Of a DNA stretch of 64,000 bases, positions 23,862 through 33,362 are shown piece after piece. A program made the translations under genes and the position numbers. The notes under the pieces are model-generated. The model saw only the letters and a program-made list of their open reading frames with translations, had not been told where the DNA came from and ran no database searches. Source of the stretch: Chloroflexota bacterium (GTDB lineage: Bacteria > Chloroflexota > Anaerolineae > Anaerolineales > Villigracilaceae); assembly GCA_023459215.1 (NCBI GenBank), contig JAEWVF010000019.1:62001-126000 (forward strand). The letters run 5' to 3'. The first letter of the stretch is position 1. Each line of letters begins with the position of its first letter.

Positions 23862-25481
23862 ATGAATCCGTTTGCTGAAGAGATGTTCATCCTGTTTGCC
23901 ATCCTGGCCCTGGGCGCCTGGATCGGGCATTGGTCGTGGCGCGGGCTTTCGCTGGGGTCAGCCGGGGTGCTTTTTGCGGGCCTGGTGTTCGGCCATTTCG
24001 GCAAGAGCATCCCCAAAGAGATCATGGATTTTGGTTTGCTGCTGTTCGTTTATGCGGTTGGGCTGGCCGCCGGGCCGAGTTTCTTCCGCACTTTTCGGCG
24101 GCGCGGCATTCAATTTGGGGTGATTGCCCTGGTCATTACCGGCACGGGCGCTTTGGTCACAACCTTGCTGGCCTTCCTGCTCGGCCTGCCTCCGGCCCTG
24201 GCGGTGGGCTTGTTTACCGGGGCCTTGACCTGCACCCCGGCCCTGGCTGGCGCGCTGGATGTTTTACGCCGCGTTTTGCCTGAAAGCGCTGCCCTGGCCT
24301 CGGTCGGCTATGGCATTGCCTACCCTTTCAGCATGATCGGGATTGTGCTGCTGACCCAGTTCCTGCCGCGCCTGCTCAAACGCCCGGTCAAAACCGAGGA
24401 AGCCGACTGGCACCGCGAAAAATCGCTCGAAAACCCCGAACTTGTTGCGCGCCAGTTCCGCGTTACCAACCCGAACTGTGATGGCCGCACGATTGCCGAT
24501 CTCAACCCGCGCCGCATGGCGCAGGTCAACCTTTCGCGCGTCCGGCATGGCGATGAAGTCTTGATTGTCATGCCTGAAACGATTTTGCACCTTGGGGATG
24601 TGGTCATGGCGGTCGGCGCGCCCGCCGAATTGGACAAATTGACCCTGGTGCTGGGCGAAGAAACCCGCGAGCGCATGGATTTAAACGCCAACGTCCTGAG
24701 CATGGATGTCGAAGTCATGGAAGAATCCCTGACCGGCATGACCCTTGGCCAGATGCGCCTGTGGGAGCAGTACAACGTGGTCATCACCCGCATCCGCCGC
24801 CAGGGTGTGGAGGTTGCCCCGCACCGCAACGTCAGCCTGGAGCGCGGCGATGGCATCCGCGTGGTCGGTGAGAAAACCGCCGTCGAGGCTTTTGTGCGCA
24901 AGGCGCAAGGGTCGCCGCGCAAAGCCGGTGAAACCAGCATGATTGCCTACCTGGTCGGCCTGCTGCTGGGCGTCCTGGTTGGGTTGGTGCCGATCCCGCT
25001 CGGCGACGGGTTGACCGTCAAACTCGGCATGGCTGGCGGGGTGTTTATCGTCAGCCTGTTGATCGGCCATTTCGGCAAAATCGGCCCGTTCACCATCTAT
25101 GTGCCGCCGGCCGCCAAGAACCTGACCCGCGAGTTGGGCCTGATGCTCTTCCTGGCGGGCGCGGGGACGAATGCCGGGGCGCACCTGCTGGAAGTTTTGC
25201 AGGATCAGGGCTGGATTTTGCTGCTCTCGGGCGCTGCGGTGACTTCGCTCTCGGCCCTGGCTGGTTTGGCCGTTATGGTCAAAGGTTACAAGCTGAATCT
25301 GCTGTCGGTGATGGGGGCTTTGACAGCCTCGATGACCAACCCGCCGGCCCTGGCCGCGGCCAACGCCCAGAGTGAGACCGATTTACCGGCCCTATCCTAC
25401 GCCAGCACTTATCCGGCCGCCCTTATCTTTAAAATCCTGCTTGCCCAATTCCTGGTGGAAGTGCTAAAATCTTTCTTGTAG
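23862..25481 (+). CDS. AspT/YidE-like transporter with TrkA-C domains
   Basis: The 539-residue protein has two blocks of five to six hydrophobic helices around a central soluble part, the layout of the aspartate:alanine exchanger (AAE) family. The central region (about 185-350) holds two TrkA-C-type domains, seen as repeats of GDxVxxVG and GDGIRVVG. Conserved GHFGK segments occur in both membrane halves. It is an inner-membrane carrier, probably for an amino acid or dicarboxylate. It begins 26 bp after the M20 gene and may belong to the same operon. Confidence 0.87.
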   Translation: MNPFAEEMFILFAILALGAWIGHWSWRGLSLGSAGVLFAGLVFGHFGKSIPKEIMDFGLLLFVYAVGLAAGPSFFRTFRRRGIQFGVIALVITGTGALVTTLLAFLLGLPPALAVGLFTGALTCTPALAGALDVLRRVLPESAALASVGYGIAYPFSMIGIVLLTQFLPRLLKRPVKTEEADWHREKSLENPELVARQFRVTNPNCDGRTIADLNPRRMAQVNLSRVRHGDEVLIVMPETILHLGDVVMAVGAPAELDKLTLVLGEETRERMDLNANVLSMDVEVMEESLTGMTLGQMRLWEQYNVVITRIRRQGVEVAPHRNVSLERGDGIRVVGEKTAVEAFVRKAQGSPRKAGETSMIAYLVGLLLGVLVGLVPIPLGDGLTVKLGMAGGVFIVSLLIGHFGKIGPFTIYVPPAAKNLTRELGLMLFLAGAGTNAGAHLLEVLQDQGWILLLSGAAVTSLSALAGLAVMVKGYKLNLLSVMGALTASMTNPPALAAANAQSETDLPALSYASTYPAALIFKILLAQFLVEVLKSFL

Positions 25482-25506
25482 TTAAAAAATATCTGAGGAT
25501 AAACTC

Positions 25507-26724
25507 ATGACAGATTCCATCGATGCCACCGTATTGATTGTTGGGGCCGGGCCAGCAGGCTCAACCGCTGCTTATTTCCTGGCCCGCGCCGGAGTGGATG
25601 TTTTACTGGTAGACCAGGCCACTTTTCCACGGGACAAATCTTGTGGGGATAGCATTTGCCCCGGCGCAGTCGGCATCCTGGATAAAATGGGTTTGAGCGA
25701 TTGGGCTACGCTGAAAGGCTACGCCCGCAATATCGGCTATCGCTTAAGCTCCCCGAACGGCAGTGTTGCCAATATCCCCTTTCCCAGCCAGTTTTCGCCA
25801 CATCCCAATTACCTGATTCCGCGCCGCGAGTTTGACCATGCCCTGGTGCAACATGCGGTGGCTGCCGGGGCGCGCCTGCGCGAAGGCGTGCGCCTGACCG
25901 GGTTCGAGCGGCTTGACGCCAACCTTGTCCGTGTGAGCGGGACGGAGGCCAAAGAGCCGGTCAGCCTGACGGCCAAACTGGTGATTGCCGCCGATGGCAG
26001 TATCTCGGCTTTTACCAGCCGCCTCGGCATGGTTCCCGGCCCGGCGGATGGGTTGGCCTTGCGCCAATATTTCAGCAATGTAGCCGGTGAACCCGGCCTG
26101 TTTGAACTGCATTGGGAAAAATCGGTGCTGCCGGCCTATGGCTTTATCTTCCACATGAATGATGGCATTGCTGTTTTTGGCACGGGTATGTTCCGCAAAG
26201 ACCAGCAGCGGCTCAAGGCCAATATCCAGGAGCGTTTGACCACCTTCATGACCCAAAACCCATATGCCCGCGAAGCGCTCAAGAACGCCCAGCCAATCAG
26301 CCCGGTTGCTGGACATCCTTATCGCGATGACGCCGAATTGGTCAAGCCGTATGCCGATAACCTGCTGCTGGTCGGCGATGCTGCCGGAACCGGCCACCCG
26401 ATGACCGGCGAAGGCATCGGCCCGGCCATGGTCAGCGCCGAGATGGCTGCCCGCTATGCGCTCGATGCCCTGCAAAAAGATGACCTCTCCGAGCGCGGAC
26501 TGGCCGCTTACGGTCAGGCTTTCCACAAGGAATTCGACGGCCTGCACAAGATTGCCCAATTGGCCCGCAATGCCCTGACTTTCCCCTGGATGGTGGATCG
26601 CACCATCCAGCGTTGCGCCAAAGACCCGGTTTTTGGCGCGGCGATGGCTGGCATTCTGGCCGGGGTGGTTTCGCCAGGCGAAATGCTAAAACCCGGCATG
26701 ATGCTGCGCCTCCTGGCCGGATAA
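25507..26724 (+). CDS. FAD-dependent oxidoreductase of the geranylgeranyl reductase family
   Basis: This 405-residue flavoprotein starts with a dinucleotide fold (VLIVGAGPAGSTAAYFLARAG). It continues with FPRDKSCGDSICPGAVGIL, the cysteine motif of geranylgeranyl reductases, and has the second FAD motif LLVGDAAGTGHPMTGEGIGPAM. Family members saturate isoprenoid chains of lipids or quinones. GAGG precedes the ATG. It could reduce a menaquinone side chain or polyprenol, but this cannot be told. The gene follows the transporter by 25 bp and ends before a repeat element and terminator. Confidence 0.86.
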   Translation: MTDSIDATVLIVGAGPAGSTAAYFLARAGVDVLLVDQATFPRDKSCGDSICPGAVGILDKMGLSDWATLKGYARNIGYRLSSPNGSVANIPFPSQFSPHPNYLIPRREFDHALVQHAVAAGARLREGVRLTGFERLDANLVRVSGTEAKEPVSLTAKLVIAADGSISAFTSRLGMVPGPADGLALRQYFSNVAGEPGLFELHWEKSVLPAYGFIFHMNDGIAVFGTGMFRKDQQRLKANIQERLTTFMTQNPYAREALKNAQPISPVAGHPYRDDAELVKPYADNLLLVGDAAGTGHPMTGEGIGPAMVSAEMAARYALDALQKDDLSERGLAAYGQAFHKEFDGLHKIAQLARNALTFPWMVDRTIQRCAKDPVFGAAMAGILAGVVSPGEMLKPGMMLRLLAG

Positions 26725-26731
26725 AAAGACA

Positions 26732-26965
26732 CATCTTGCATAAGTCCTGCCTGCGCCAGTGCCGCCGGCACAGGTGAGCGGAGCGTGTTTCGACAGGCTC
26801 AACAAACATCCTTCGACTACGGGCGGCGCAACCCTTCGATAAACTCAGGGCGCTTCGCTCTCCGCTCAGGACGGTGACATTCTATAAAAAAAGCGAAGCG
26901 GTGTCCTGAGCCTGTCGAAGGGTCGAAGGACATTTACAAGGCAACATGTCCACTTTTGCAAGATG
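26732..26965. repeat. Nested inverted-repeat element (CCTGAGCCTGTCGAAG family)
   Basis: Outer arms CATCTTGCATAAGT (26732-26745) and ACTTTTGCAAGATG (26952-26965) match at 13 of 14 positions. Inside lie TTCGACAGGCTCA (26789-26801) and its inverted partner in TGAGCCTGTCGAAG (26907-26920), with several more TTCGA/TCGAA pieces. The inner motif belongs to a widely dispersed family of environmental bacterial repeats. No ORF is present. This fills most of the 313-bp gap between convergent genes. Confidence 0.75.
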
Positions 26966-26981
26966 CTTAACGAATGCAGAC

Positions 26982-27017
26982 AAAAAAGCGCACAGCCCAA
27001 TGGCTGTGCGCTTTTTT
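26982..27017. terminator. Bidirectional intrinsic terminator
   Basis: GCGCACAGCC, loop CAAT, and GGCTGTGCGC are flanked by A6 and T6. It serves the convergent geranylgeranyl-reductase-like and der genes. Confidence 0.92.
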
Positions 27018-27037
27018 GTTGGCTATGCTTTTATTTG

Positions 27038-28408
27038 TTAATCGTCTTCGCGGCGCGATTTCGCAATCACCCGGATGGGCGTCCCCAGGAAGCCGTATTC
27101 TTCACGGATACGGTTTTCGATGAAACGCGCATAGGTGAAATGCATCAAGCTCGGATCGTTGACAAACAGCAGGAAGGTTGGCGGGTCGGAACGCACCTGG
27201 GTGGCGTAGTAAATTTTGAGCTGTCGCCCGGCCTGGCTGGGCGCCGGGTGCGCATCCTGCGCTTTTTGCAGGATATTGTTCAACTTCGAGGTGGTCAGGC
27301 GCGCCAGACGTTCTTCCTGTACGCGCAGCGCCATCGGCAGCACCTGGTCGACGCGCTGACCGGTTTTGGCCGAGATGAAAAGCAGGGGCACATAATCCAT
27401 GAAATTCAATTGCTGGCGGATATGGCGGGTAAAGGTTTCCATCGTGTAACTGTCTTTTTCGATGGCATCCCATTTGTTGACCAGCACCACGCAGGATTTC
27501 CACTCTTCGAGGATGTAACCGGCAATGTGCGCATCCTGGGCGGTGATGCCGGTTTCGGCGTCGATCATCAACAGCGCTACATCGGCGCGCTCAATCGACT
27601 TGAACGAACGCACCACCGAGAATTTTTCCACGCCGGGGTCGATGCGTCCACGGCGGCGGATGCCGGCGGTATCGATCAGGGTCACGTCGATGCCCTCGAA
27701 CTCGAAGCGCGAATCGATGGAATCGCGGGTTGTCCCGGCGATTGGGCTGACAATCGCCCGTTCCTTGCCGAGCAGGCGGTTGAGCAGGGATGATTTTCCG
27801 GCGTTGGGTTTGCCGACAATGGCAATTTTGACCGAATCATCTTCCTGCTCTTCATCCTGCGGCGGAAAGGCTTTGACGATCACATCCAACAAATCGCCCG
27901 TGTCGGTGCCGTGAATGGCCGAAATGGCATACGGGTCGCCCAGGCCCAACTCATAGAATTCAGCGGCCTGGGTGCGGCGCGTTTCGGATTCGCATTTGTT
28001 GACCGCCACGAAAACCGGCGGATAAGGCTTGCCATCCACCTTTTTCTGGGAACGGCGCAGCAGGTCGGCTACTTCCTTGTCGGCGGCGGTGACGCCGGTT
28101 TCACCATCGCACATCAGGATGACCACATCGGCATCCTCGATGGCAACTTGGGCCTGCGTGCGAATTTCATCGATAAAATCGGCAGACCCGATGGAGAGCG
28201 GCGTTTTGCCCCCGTGCGTCGGGTCGAGGCCGCCGGTGTCGATCACGGTAAAGTTGATGCCATTCCACTCGGCATCGGAAAAGATGCGGTCGCGGGTGGT
28301 GCCGGGGGTATCGTCGACGATAGCCAGGCGCTCGCCAACCAGGCGGTTAAAAAAAGTGCTCTTGCCCACATTTGGGCGCCCAACCAGGGCTACGACAGGT
28401 TTTGTCAT
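27038..28408 (-). CDS. der: Ribosome-assembly GTPase Der (EngA)
   Basis: Der is an essential double GTPase that acts in 50S subunit assembly. Two complete G domains are visible: GRPNVGKSTFFNRL, DTPGTTRD, DTGG and NKCE in the first, then GKPNAGKSSLLNRL, DTAGI and NKWD in the second. A C-terminal KH-like domain (from about 350) ends with IRVIAKSRR. At 456 residues it is of normal length. It is followed on the minus strand by a terminator and preceded by cdaR and cdaA at 12 and 6 bp spacing, so it is the last gene of that operon. Confidence 0.97.
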   Translation of the reverse strand: MTKPVVALVGRPNVGKSTFFNRLVGERLAIVDDTPGTTRDRIFSDAEWNGINFTVIDTGGLDPTHGGKTPLSIGSADFIDEIRTQAQVAIEDADVVILMCDGETGVTAADKEVADLLRRSQKKVDGKPYPPVFVAVNKCESETRRTQAAEFYELGLGDPYAISAIHGTDTGDLLDVIVKAFPPQDEEQEDDSVKIAIVGKPNAGKSSLLNRLLGKERAIVSPIAGTTRDSIDSRFEFEGIDVTLIDTAGIRRRGRIDPGVEKFSVVRSFKSIERADVALLMIDAETGITAQDAHIAGYILEEWKSCVVLVNKWDAIEKDSYTMETFTRHIRQQLNFMDYVPLLFISAKTGQRVDQVLPMALRVQEERLARLTTSKLNNILQKAQDAHPAPSQAGRQLKIYYATQVRSDPPTFLLFVNDPSLMHFTYARFIENRIREEYGFLGTPIRVIAKSRREDD

Positions 28409-28420
28409 TTCTTTACTCTT

Positions 28421-29656
28421 TCATGGGGTCGGTGTTCCCGACGGGGTAATTACAACTTCAACGGTGCCGGGGAAAATGGACTGCACCTCGATATTGGTAA
28501 TCAGGATTTCGACCAGCGGCGCAAGCTGGTGACTGCCCACCGGCAGGTCGGTCACATCCAGGGTGATGCGGATGTCGTTTGCGGTCAGCTTTTCGAGCAG
28601 GGGCAGCGGGCCGGTCAGGATGATGTCGACGGTTTCCGGCGCGGCCTGGGCGCTCAAGCCCGGAGCCAATCCGGTCACGCTTACCGGCATGTTTGCCAGC
28701 GAGAGGCTGCCTTCCAGGGCCTCGATGCCGACCTCGACCTGCACGGTTTGCTCGCCGACGACTGAGATGCCAGGAGGCAGGTTCAGTCCCAGGCTTAATT
28801 CAATGTCCTGGGAGGCCTCGTTCAGGTTGAGCGGTTCGGTCTCGACGAATCCGGGCAAGGCAGCCACCAACTCCGGGTCGCCGGAATAAACGGTGATGGC
28901 TGGCGGATTGACCGAAATATTGGTCAGGCGATACCCGTTGGCTTGCTGGCCGCGCACCACAACTTTAACGGCAATATCGCGATACCCGCCCTGCTGGCTG
29001 ATCGGAACCTGGACGGTCATCTTTTCAGTGCTGGCGGTGACGCCGCTCAATAGCTTGCCTTCGCCGTCCAGGATGCGGATGGTTGCCTCGTTTGTGACGG
29101 TTGCCCGCGCCCCGTCGATTTTGACCTCGACCATGGCCCTTTCGGCCTGCGAGACGAGCGACTCCGGCCCGGAAATGGTCACTTCCTTGAGGCTTTGTTC
29201 CAGTTTGCCGCGCTGGTAGCCAATGGCCGGTTGGCCGTTGACCACCACCTCGATGGGCAGGCTGCGCGAGGCCAGTGGCTCGAGGGTCAACTCAATCGTT
29301 TCCGGGTTGATATCGATAATCCTGACCGGTGATACCTGGATCTGCACCTGCACGGGGACAGTGTGCTGGCCGGTTGCCCGTCCAGCCAGGTCGATCACTG
29401 CCCGCACCTGGTTCTCGCTGCTGATGATCTGGGCCCAGATCGATTGCGGCGCCCGCAGGGTCAGGTTGACCTGGCGCGGCACATCGCCGGTGATGATCAG
29501 GCGCGGGTCCTGGCCGGTGATTTCCAGCGGAATGCCGCGCGGATAAACGCGGGTTTCGTCCGGGTCGGCGGCGATGACGGCCAGGATCCAGACCGTCAAT
29601 GCCAGCAGGAAGGCCAGCAGGAAACTGCCCAGGTTGCGGATAATCCATTTCAACAT
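28421..29656 (-). CDS. cdaR: YbbR-domain protein, CdaA regulator (CdaR)
   Basis: One N-terminal membrane helix (about 8-28) is followed by several tandem YbbR domains of about 80 residues, each with the PxxVxVxGP pattern (for example VTISGPESLV and ITVYSGDPELV). The protein thus sits outside the membrane, tethered by its N-terminus. In Firmicutes CdaR binds and modulates the diadenylate cyclase CdaA, and here the cdaA gene lies just 6 bp upstream. No sugar-processing glmM gene follows, unlike the classical cdaA-cdaR-glmM order; der follows instead. Confidence 0.9.
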   Translation of the reverse strand: MLKWIIRNLGSFLLAFLLALTVWILAVIAADPDETRVYPRGIPLEITGQDPRLIITGDVPRQVNLTLRAPQSIWAQIISSENQVRAVIDLAGRATGQHTVPVQVQIQVSPVRIIDINPETIELTLEPLASRSLPIEVVVNGQPAIGYQRGKLEQSLKEVTISGPESLVSQAERAMVEVKIDGARATVTNEATIRILDGEGKLLSGVTASTEKMTVQVPISQQGGYRDIAVKVVVRGQQANGYRLTNISVNPPAITVYSGDPELVAALPGFVETEPLNLNEASQDIELSLGLNLPPGISVVGEQTVQVEVGIEALEGSLSLANMPVSVTGLAPGLSAQAAPETVDIILTGPLPLLEKLTANDIRITLDVTDLPVGSHQLAPLVEILITNIEVQSIFPGTVEVVITPSGTPTP

Positions 29657-29662
29657 GGCTGG

Positions 29663-30526
29663 CTACTCATTTTCGCGGAATAAATAAGGAAAGTGACGCC
29701 GCCAAAAATTATGCCCGGAAGAGCGTTCTGCCCGGTAGAACGCCGTCAGGATGTTTTGCAGGCGTTCGGGGTCGAGGCGGCGAATCATGCGCCCGGCGTG
29801 GGCGATTGAAATCGAACCGGTTTCCTCGGATACAACCACGGCGATGGCGTCGGAGGCTTCCGAAATGCCCAGCGCGGCGCGGTGACGCAGCCCCATTTGG
29901 CGTTCGGGCGAGCGCGCCAGGATGCCGCTGGCAGACAGGGGCATGACGCAGGCTCCGGCCAGCAGGCGGTCGTTTTCAATGATGACCGCGCCATCGTGCA
30001 GCGGGGTGTTCGGGTAAAAAACCTGCAAGAGCAGTTCGGCGGTTAGCTGCGCATCCATCGTCACCCCGGTGCGGATGTATTCCTCCAGGCTGTCGAGACG
30101 TTGCAGGATGATCAAGGCGCCATGCTGGCGGGCCGAGAGCCGCGCACAGGCGTTGACAATCGCCTGGATGGCGATTTCGCGGCTGCTGTCCTGCTGCGCC
30201 ATGTTGCCGGTTACGAAGGTTCCCGCCCGGCCAATCCGTTCCAGCGCGCGCCGGATCTCGGGCGCAAAAATGACTGGGATGGCGAGCAAGAGCGCGGGCA
30301 GGGTCGTCCGCAGCAGCCAGGAGAAGGCGGGCAAATCCACCAGCACCGTTAGCAGCGCAAAACTGACCAGCAGCGATAAAACCCCGCGCAGCAGCAGCAT
30401 GGCCTGGGTGTCGCGCAGCAGGTAAATCAGGCCGAAAAAGATGAGTGTCACCAGCAGGATGTCGAGGACACTCAACCAGTTCAAACGCTGAAATATAAAA
30501 AGTAAATCGCTAAGGAATTCGGCCAT
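29663..30526 (-). CDS. cdaA: Diadenylate cyclase CdaA
   Basis: CdaA makes cyclic di-AMP from two ATP. Three N-terminal membrane helices (about 18-95) precede the DAC domain, in which the catalytic motifs DGA (178-180, PLHDGAVIIEND) and RHR (214-216, GLRHRAALG) are intact. Length of 287 residues is normal. It is upstream of cdaR by 6 bp and so forms the known membrane cyclase-regulator pair. Cyclic di-AMP usually governs potassium and osmotic balance; no receptor is in the window. The CoaE-GNAT gene lies 152 bp upstream on the same strand. Confidence 0.95.
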   Translation of the reverse strand: MAEFLSDLLFIFQRLNWLSVLDILLVTLIFFGLIYLLRDTQAMLLLRGVLSLLVSFALLTVLVDLPAFSWLLRTTLPALLLAIPVIFAPEIRRALERIGRAGTFVTGNMAQQDSSREIAIQAIVNACARLSARQHGALIILQRLDSLEEYIRTGVTMDAQLTAELLLQVFYPNTPLHDGAVIIENDRLLAGACVMPLSASGILARSPERQMGLRHRAALGISEASDAIAVVVSEETGSISIAHAGRMIRRLDPERLQNILTAFYRAERSSGHNFWRRHFPYLFRENE

Positions 30527-30556
30527 GAGTGGATATCAGGTGGTCATAGATTGATA

Positions 30557-30594
30557 GGCTCAAAGCGTCTGGCATCCATGACGCCATTTGAGCC
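30557..30594 (-). other. Hairpin between coaE and cdaA
   Basis: GGCTCAAAGCGT (30557-30568) can pair with ACGC...TTTGAGCC (30581-30594) with a 3-nt bulge. It lacks a clear T-run on the minus strand, so it may be a weak terminator, an RNA-processing site or part of the cdaA leader. Confidence 0.35.
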
Positions 30595-30678
30595 ATGTCC
30601 GCACACCCTGGTGGCATCCCGATATGCTGTTGCCTGATGACCTGTGGCCTATCACTGACCTGGGTTTGCCGCTCACCG

Positions 30679-31815
30679 CTAAATGGGACGCAGCACCCGG
30701 TCTTGTCTGAGTTGCTTGAAGAACAGACTGGTGTTTGGCTGCGCGGACTCTATCGCGGCGTCGGTCCAGGCCTGGACTCCGAGGGTTTGCGGGGTGCGCA
30801 TCTCGTAGCCCAACTGTTTCCAGGTTGCCTGGTGGGAGGATAGGGCCGGTGGCAGGAACAGGAGCGAGGCTTCACACTGCAAATCCAGCGAGGCGCGTTC
30901 CACTTCTTCCACCAGGGTTTTAAGAGCGGGTTCGATGCTGACTTCAGGATCGATGAAAAACTCGGTTGTGCGGGCTACCAGGTTTTCGACCTGCCAGCCG
31001 GCAACGCCGACCGTTTTGCCGGAGAATTGCAGCAGCATGAAGGCTTTTTCGCCGAAAGCGGCCATGACATCATCCTGGCCCATGGCTTTGGCGCCGCCGC
31101 TCAGGCGGGAAACCAACTCGGCGATGGCCGCCGAATCACGCGGACGTCCGCGCGCCACCGAAAATTCGCCGCCAGCGGCAGGTTTGAGCACCACTTGCAG
31201 GGTGTCCGATTGGGGCGTGACCTTCTTCCAGGCGGCAACCACCTGCTTCCAGGTTTCTTCGAAAGAACCGTGGTTCTGGATGACGACATTGGCCGAAGCG
31301 ACTTTTTGCTGCTGCTCGCTTTGGAAGTGGATGCGCTGCCCGGCCTCATCGGCGCTCATGCCGCGCTTTTCCACCAGGCGGCTGATCTGGACTTCCTGGG
31401 GAACGTTCACCACCCAGACCGTATCGCAGACGTTGCGCAGGTCGCTTTCGAGCAGTTTGATGGCTTCGATGACAATTACCTTCTGGCTGGCGCGTTTGAC
31501 CATCACATCGATGGCCTGCGAAACCAGCGGGTGGACGATGTCTTCGAGGGTGGCCATGGCTTCCGGGTCGTTGAAAACCAGGCGGCCCAGTTTGACCCGG
31601 TCGATTTCGCCTTGGGCATTCAACATCCATTTACCGAAGGCGTTCAGCACCGGCTGATGGCCGGGCGCGCCGCGGGCAATGGCGCGATGCGACAGGGCGT
31701 CGGCGTCGATGCCGTATGCGCCCAGGTGTTCGAGCATCTTCCGCACCACGCTTTTGCCGGTGGCGATATTGCCGGTCAAGCCAATGATCGTTTTTTCAGG
31801 CCACTTTGCGCTCAC
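30679..31815 (-). CDS. coaE: Dephospho-CoA kinase fused to a GNAT-like C-terminal domain
   Basis: Residues 1 to about 205 are dephospho-CoA kinase, the last step of CoA synthesis: P-loop GLTGNIATGKS near residue 12, DADALSHRAIARG, and the lid region around RLVEKRGMSADEAGQRI. The remaining ~170 residues are extra. They contain RGRPRDSAAIAELVSRLSG, a central FMLLQFSGKTVGVAGWQVENLV strand pair and TWKQLGYEMR near the end, which together resemble a GNAT acyltransferase fold. A CoA-making enzyme joined to an acyl-CoA-using fold is biochemically suggestive, but the acetyl-CoA loop is not clear. Both parts are in one uninterrupted frame. Confidence 0.85.
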   Translation of the reverse strand: MSAKWPEKTIIGLTGNIATGKSVVRKMLEHLGAYGIDADALSHRAIARGAPGHQPVLNAFGKWMLNAQGEIDRVKLGRLVFNDPEAMATLEDIVHPLVSQAIDVMVKRASQKVIVIEAIKLLESDLRNVCDTVWVVNVPQEVQISRLVEKRGMSADEAGQRIHFQSEQQQKVASANVVIQNHGSFEETWKQVVAAWKKVTPQSDTLQVVLKPAAGGEFSVARGRPRDSAAIAELVSRLSGGAKAMGQDDVMAAFGEKAFMLLQFSGKTVGVAGWQVENLVARTTEFFIDPEVSIEPALKTLVEEVERASLDLQCEASLLFLPPALSSHQATWKQLGYEMRTPQTLGVQAWTDAAIESAQPNTSLFFKQLRQDRVLRPI

Positions 31816-31938
31816 AAGCCTCTCCTAAACCAGATAATGAAACCATAGCGAGAAAAATTGCAGTTTCATTTTAGTATGAGGCGGGCAGAATGTCAAACCG
31901 CGAAAGAAATTTTTGCGGTTCACTTTCCACTTTGCGCT

Positions 31939-31944
31939 TATAAT
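31939..31944 (+). promoter_or_regulatory. -10 box of purA
   Basis: TATAAT lies 33 nt before the purA ATG. No good -35 hexamer is found at normal spacing. Confidence 0.5.
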
Positions 31945-31977
31945 CGCACTGTCAAATTCATTACCTGGAGCAGGAAT

Positions 31978-33279
31978 ATGCCACTTAAAATCGTTGTAGG
32001 CGCACAGTGGGGCGATGAAGGCAAAGGCCGCATCGTGGATTGGTTTGCCAGCCAGGCCGAGGTGGTCGCCCGTTACAATGGCGGCGACAATGCCGGTCAC
32101 TCGGTAACGGTCGGTTCGCAGTTATTCAAATTACATCTCATCCCCTCCGGGATTGTTCACCCGCAGCCGGTTGCCATCATGGGCAGCGGCATGGTCATCA
32201 ACCCTGAATCGTTCTTCAGCGAACTGGAATCGCTCGAAAAAGTCGGCGTGCAGGTTGGCCCGCAGCGTTTGCGCATCTCACACGCCGCCCACCTGATCAC
32301 CCCGGCCCACAAGGCGCTCGACAAGGCGATGGAAATCGCGCGCGGCAAAGGCTCGATTGGCACCACCGGGCGCGGCATCGGCCCCGCTTACACCGATAAA
32401 GCCGCCCGCACCAACCTGCGCGTGGCCGATATGCTCCTGCCCGATTTCAAGGACAAGGTGCGCGCCCACATCGAAGCGGCCAACATCCGCCTTGATTCGC
32501 TCGCCTTCGCGGAACTTGAGATTGAACCGATTGTCGAAACCTTTGCCATCTACGCAGAGCGCATCCGGCCTTTCGTAGCCGACACCGCCGCCGAGATGGA
32601 TGCCGCCCTGCGGGCTGGCAAAACCGTCCTGGCCGAAGGCGCCCAGGGCACGCTGCTGGACATCGACCACGGCACCTATCCGTTTGTGACCAGTTCCTCG
32701 ACCCTGGCCCCGGCGGCCCTGCTGGGCCTCGGCCTGGGCATGACCGCCGCCCGCGATGCGGTCGTCAGCGGCGTTTGCAAATCCTTCCAGACCCGCGTTG
32801 GCAGCGGCCCCTTCCCGACCGAAATCGAAGAAGAAGACCTGGCCCTGCGCCTGCGCGGAACCGGCGAAAATCCCTGGGACGAGTACGGCACGACCACTGG
32901 CCGCCCGCGCCGCGTCGGCTGGCTGGACGGCGTCCTGTTGCGCTACGCCACCCGCCTGAACGGCTTTACCGAACTGGTCATCACCAAACTCGACATACTC
33001 TCCGGCCTGCCTTATATCAAAATTTGCACGGCCTACACCAAGAACGGACAGACCTATCACGACCTGCCCTTCGGCCCGACCGAGTTGGACGGCTACGAAG
33101 CGGTTTACGAACAACTCCCCGGCTGGACGGAAGATGTCAGCCACATTCGTAGTTGGGACAAGTTGCCCCAGGCCGCCCGCGCCTACCTGGATGCGGTCAG
33201 CAAGATTGCCGGTGTCCCGGTGCGCCTGGTCAGCGTCGGCCCGGAGCGCGACCAGATTATTTCGGTTGTGGAAAAGTAG
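31978..33279 (+). CDS. purA: Adenylosuccinate synthetase
   Basis: PurA joins IMP and aspartate using GTP in AMP synthesis. The N-terminal GTP/IMP motif VVGAQWGDEGKGRIVDWFA and the later TTGRGIGPAY and NGFTELVITKLDILSGL segments are diagnostic. The 433-residue length is normal. GGAG lies 7 nt before the ATG at 31978; the frame runs 40 codons further upstream, but that part covers the promoter. It is divergent from coaE. Its stop codon is embedded in the purine-rich tract that begins the restriction-modification island border. Confidence 0.97.
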   Translation: MPLKIVVGAQWGDEGKGRIVDWFASQAEVVARYNGGDNAGHSVTVGSQLFKLHLIPSGIVHPQPVAIMGSGMVINPESFFSELESLEKVGVQVGPQRLRISHAAHLITPAHKALDKAMEIARGKGSIGTTGRGIGPAYTDKAARTNLRVADMLLPDFKDKVRAHIEAANIRLDSLAFAELEIEPIVETFAIYAERIRPFVADTAAEMDAALRAGKTVLAEGAQGTLLDIDHGTYPFVTSSSTLAPAALLGLGLGMTAARDAVVSGVCKSFQTRVGSGPFPTEIEEEDLALRLRGTGENPWDEYGTTTGRPRRVGWLDGVLLRYATRLNGFTELVITKLDILSGLPYIKICTAYTKNGQTYHDLPFGPTELDGYEAVYEQLPGWTEDVSHIRSWDKLPQAARAYLDAVSKIAGVPVRLVSVGPERDQIISVVEK

Positions 33280-33362
33280 AAAGAAGAAAGTAGAAAAGTA
33301 GAAGAGTGAAAAAGTGAAAGAGAAAATGAGCTTTTATAGGTTTAAAAACTGCCCGAGGTGCA

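Noticed and set aside
33280..33362. Purine-rich tract as a promoter or small gene
   Set aside because: No -35/-10 pair of quality and no start codon with a ribosome binding site; it is better explained as the island border.
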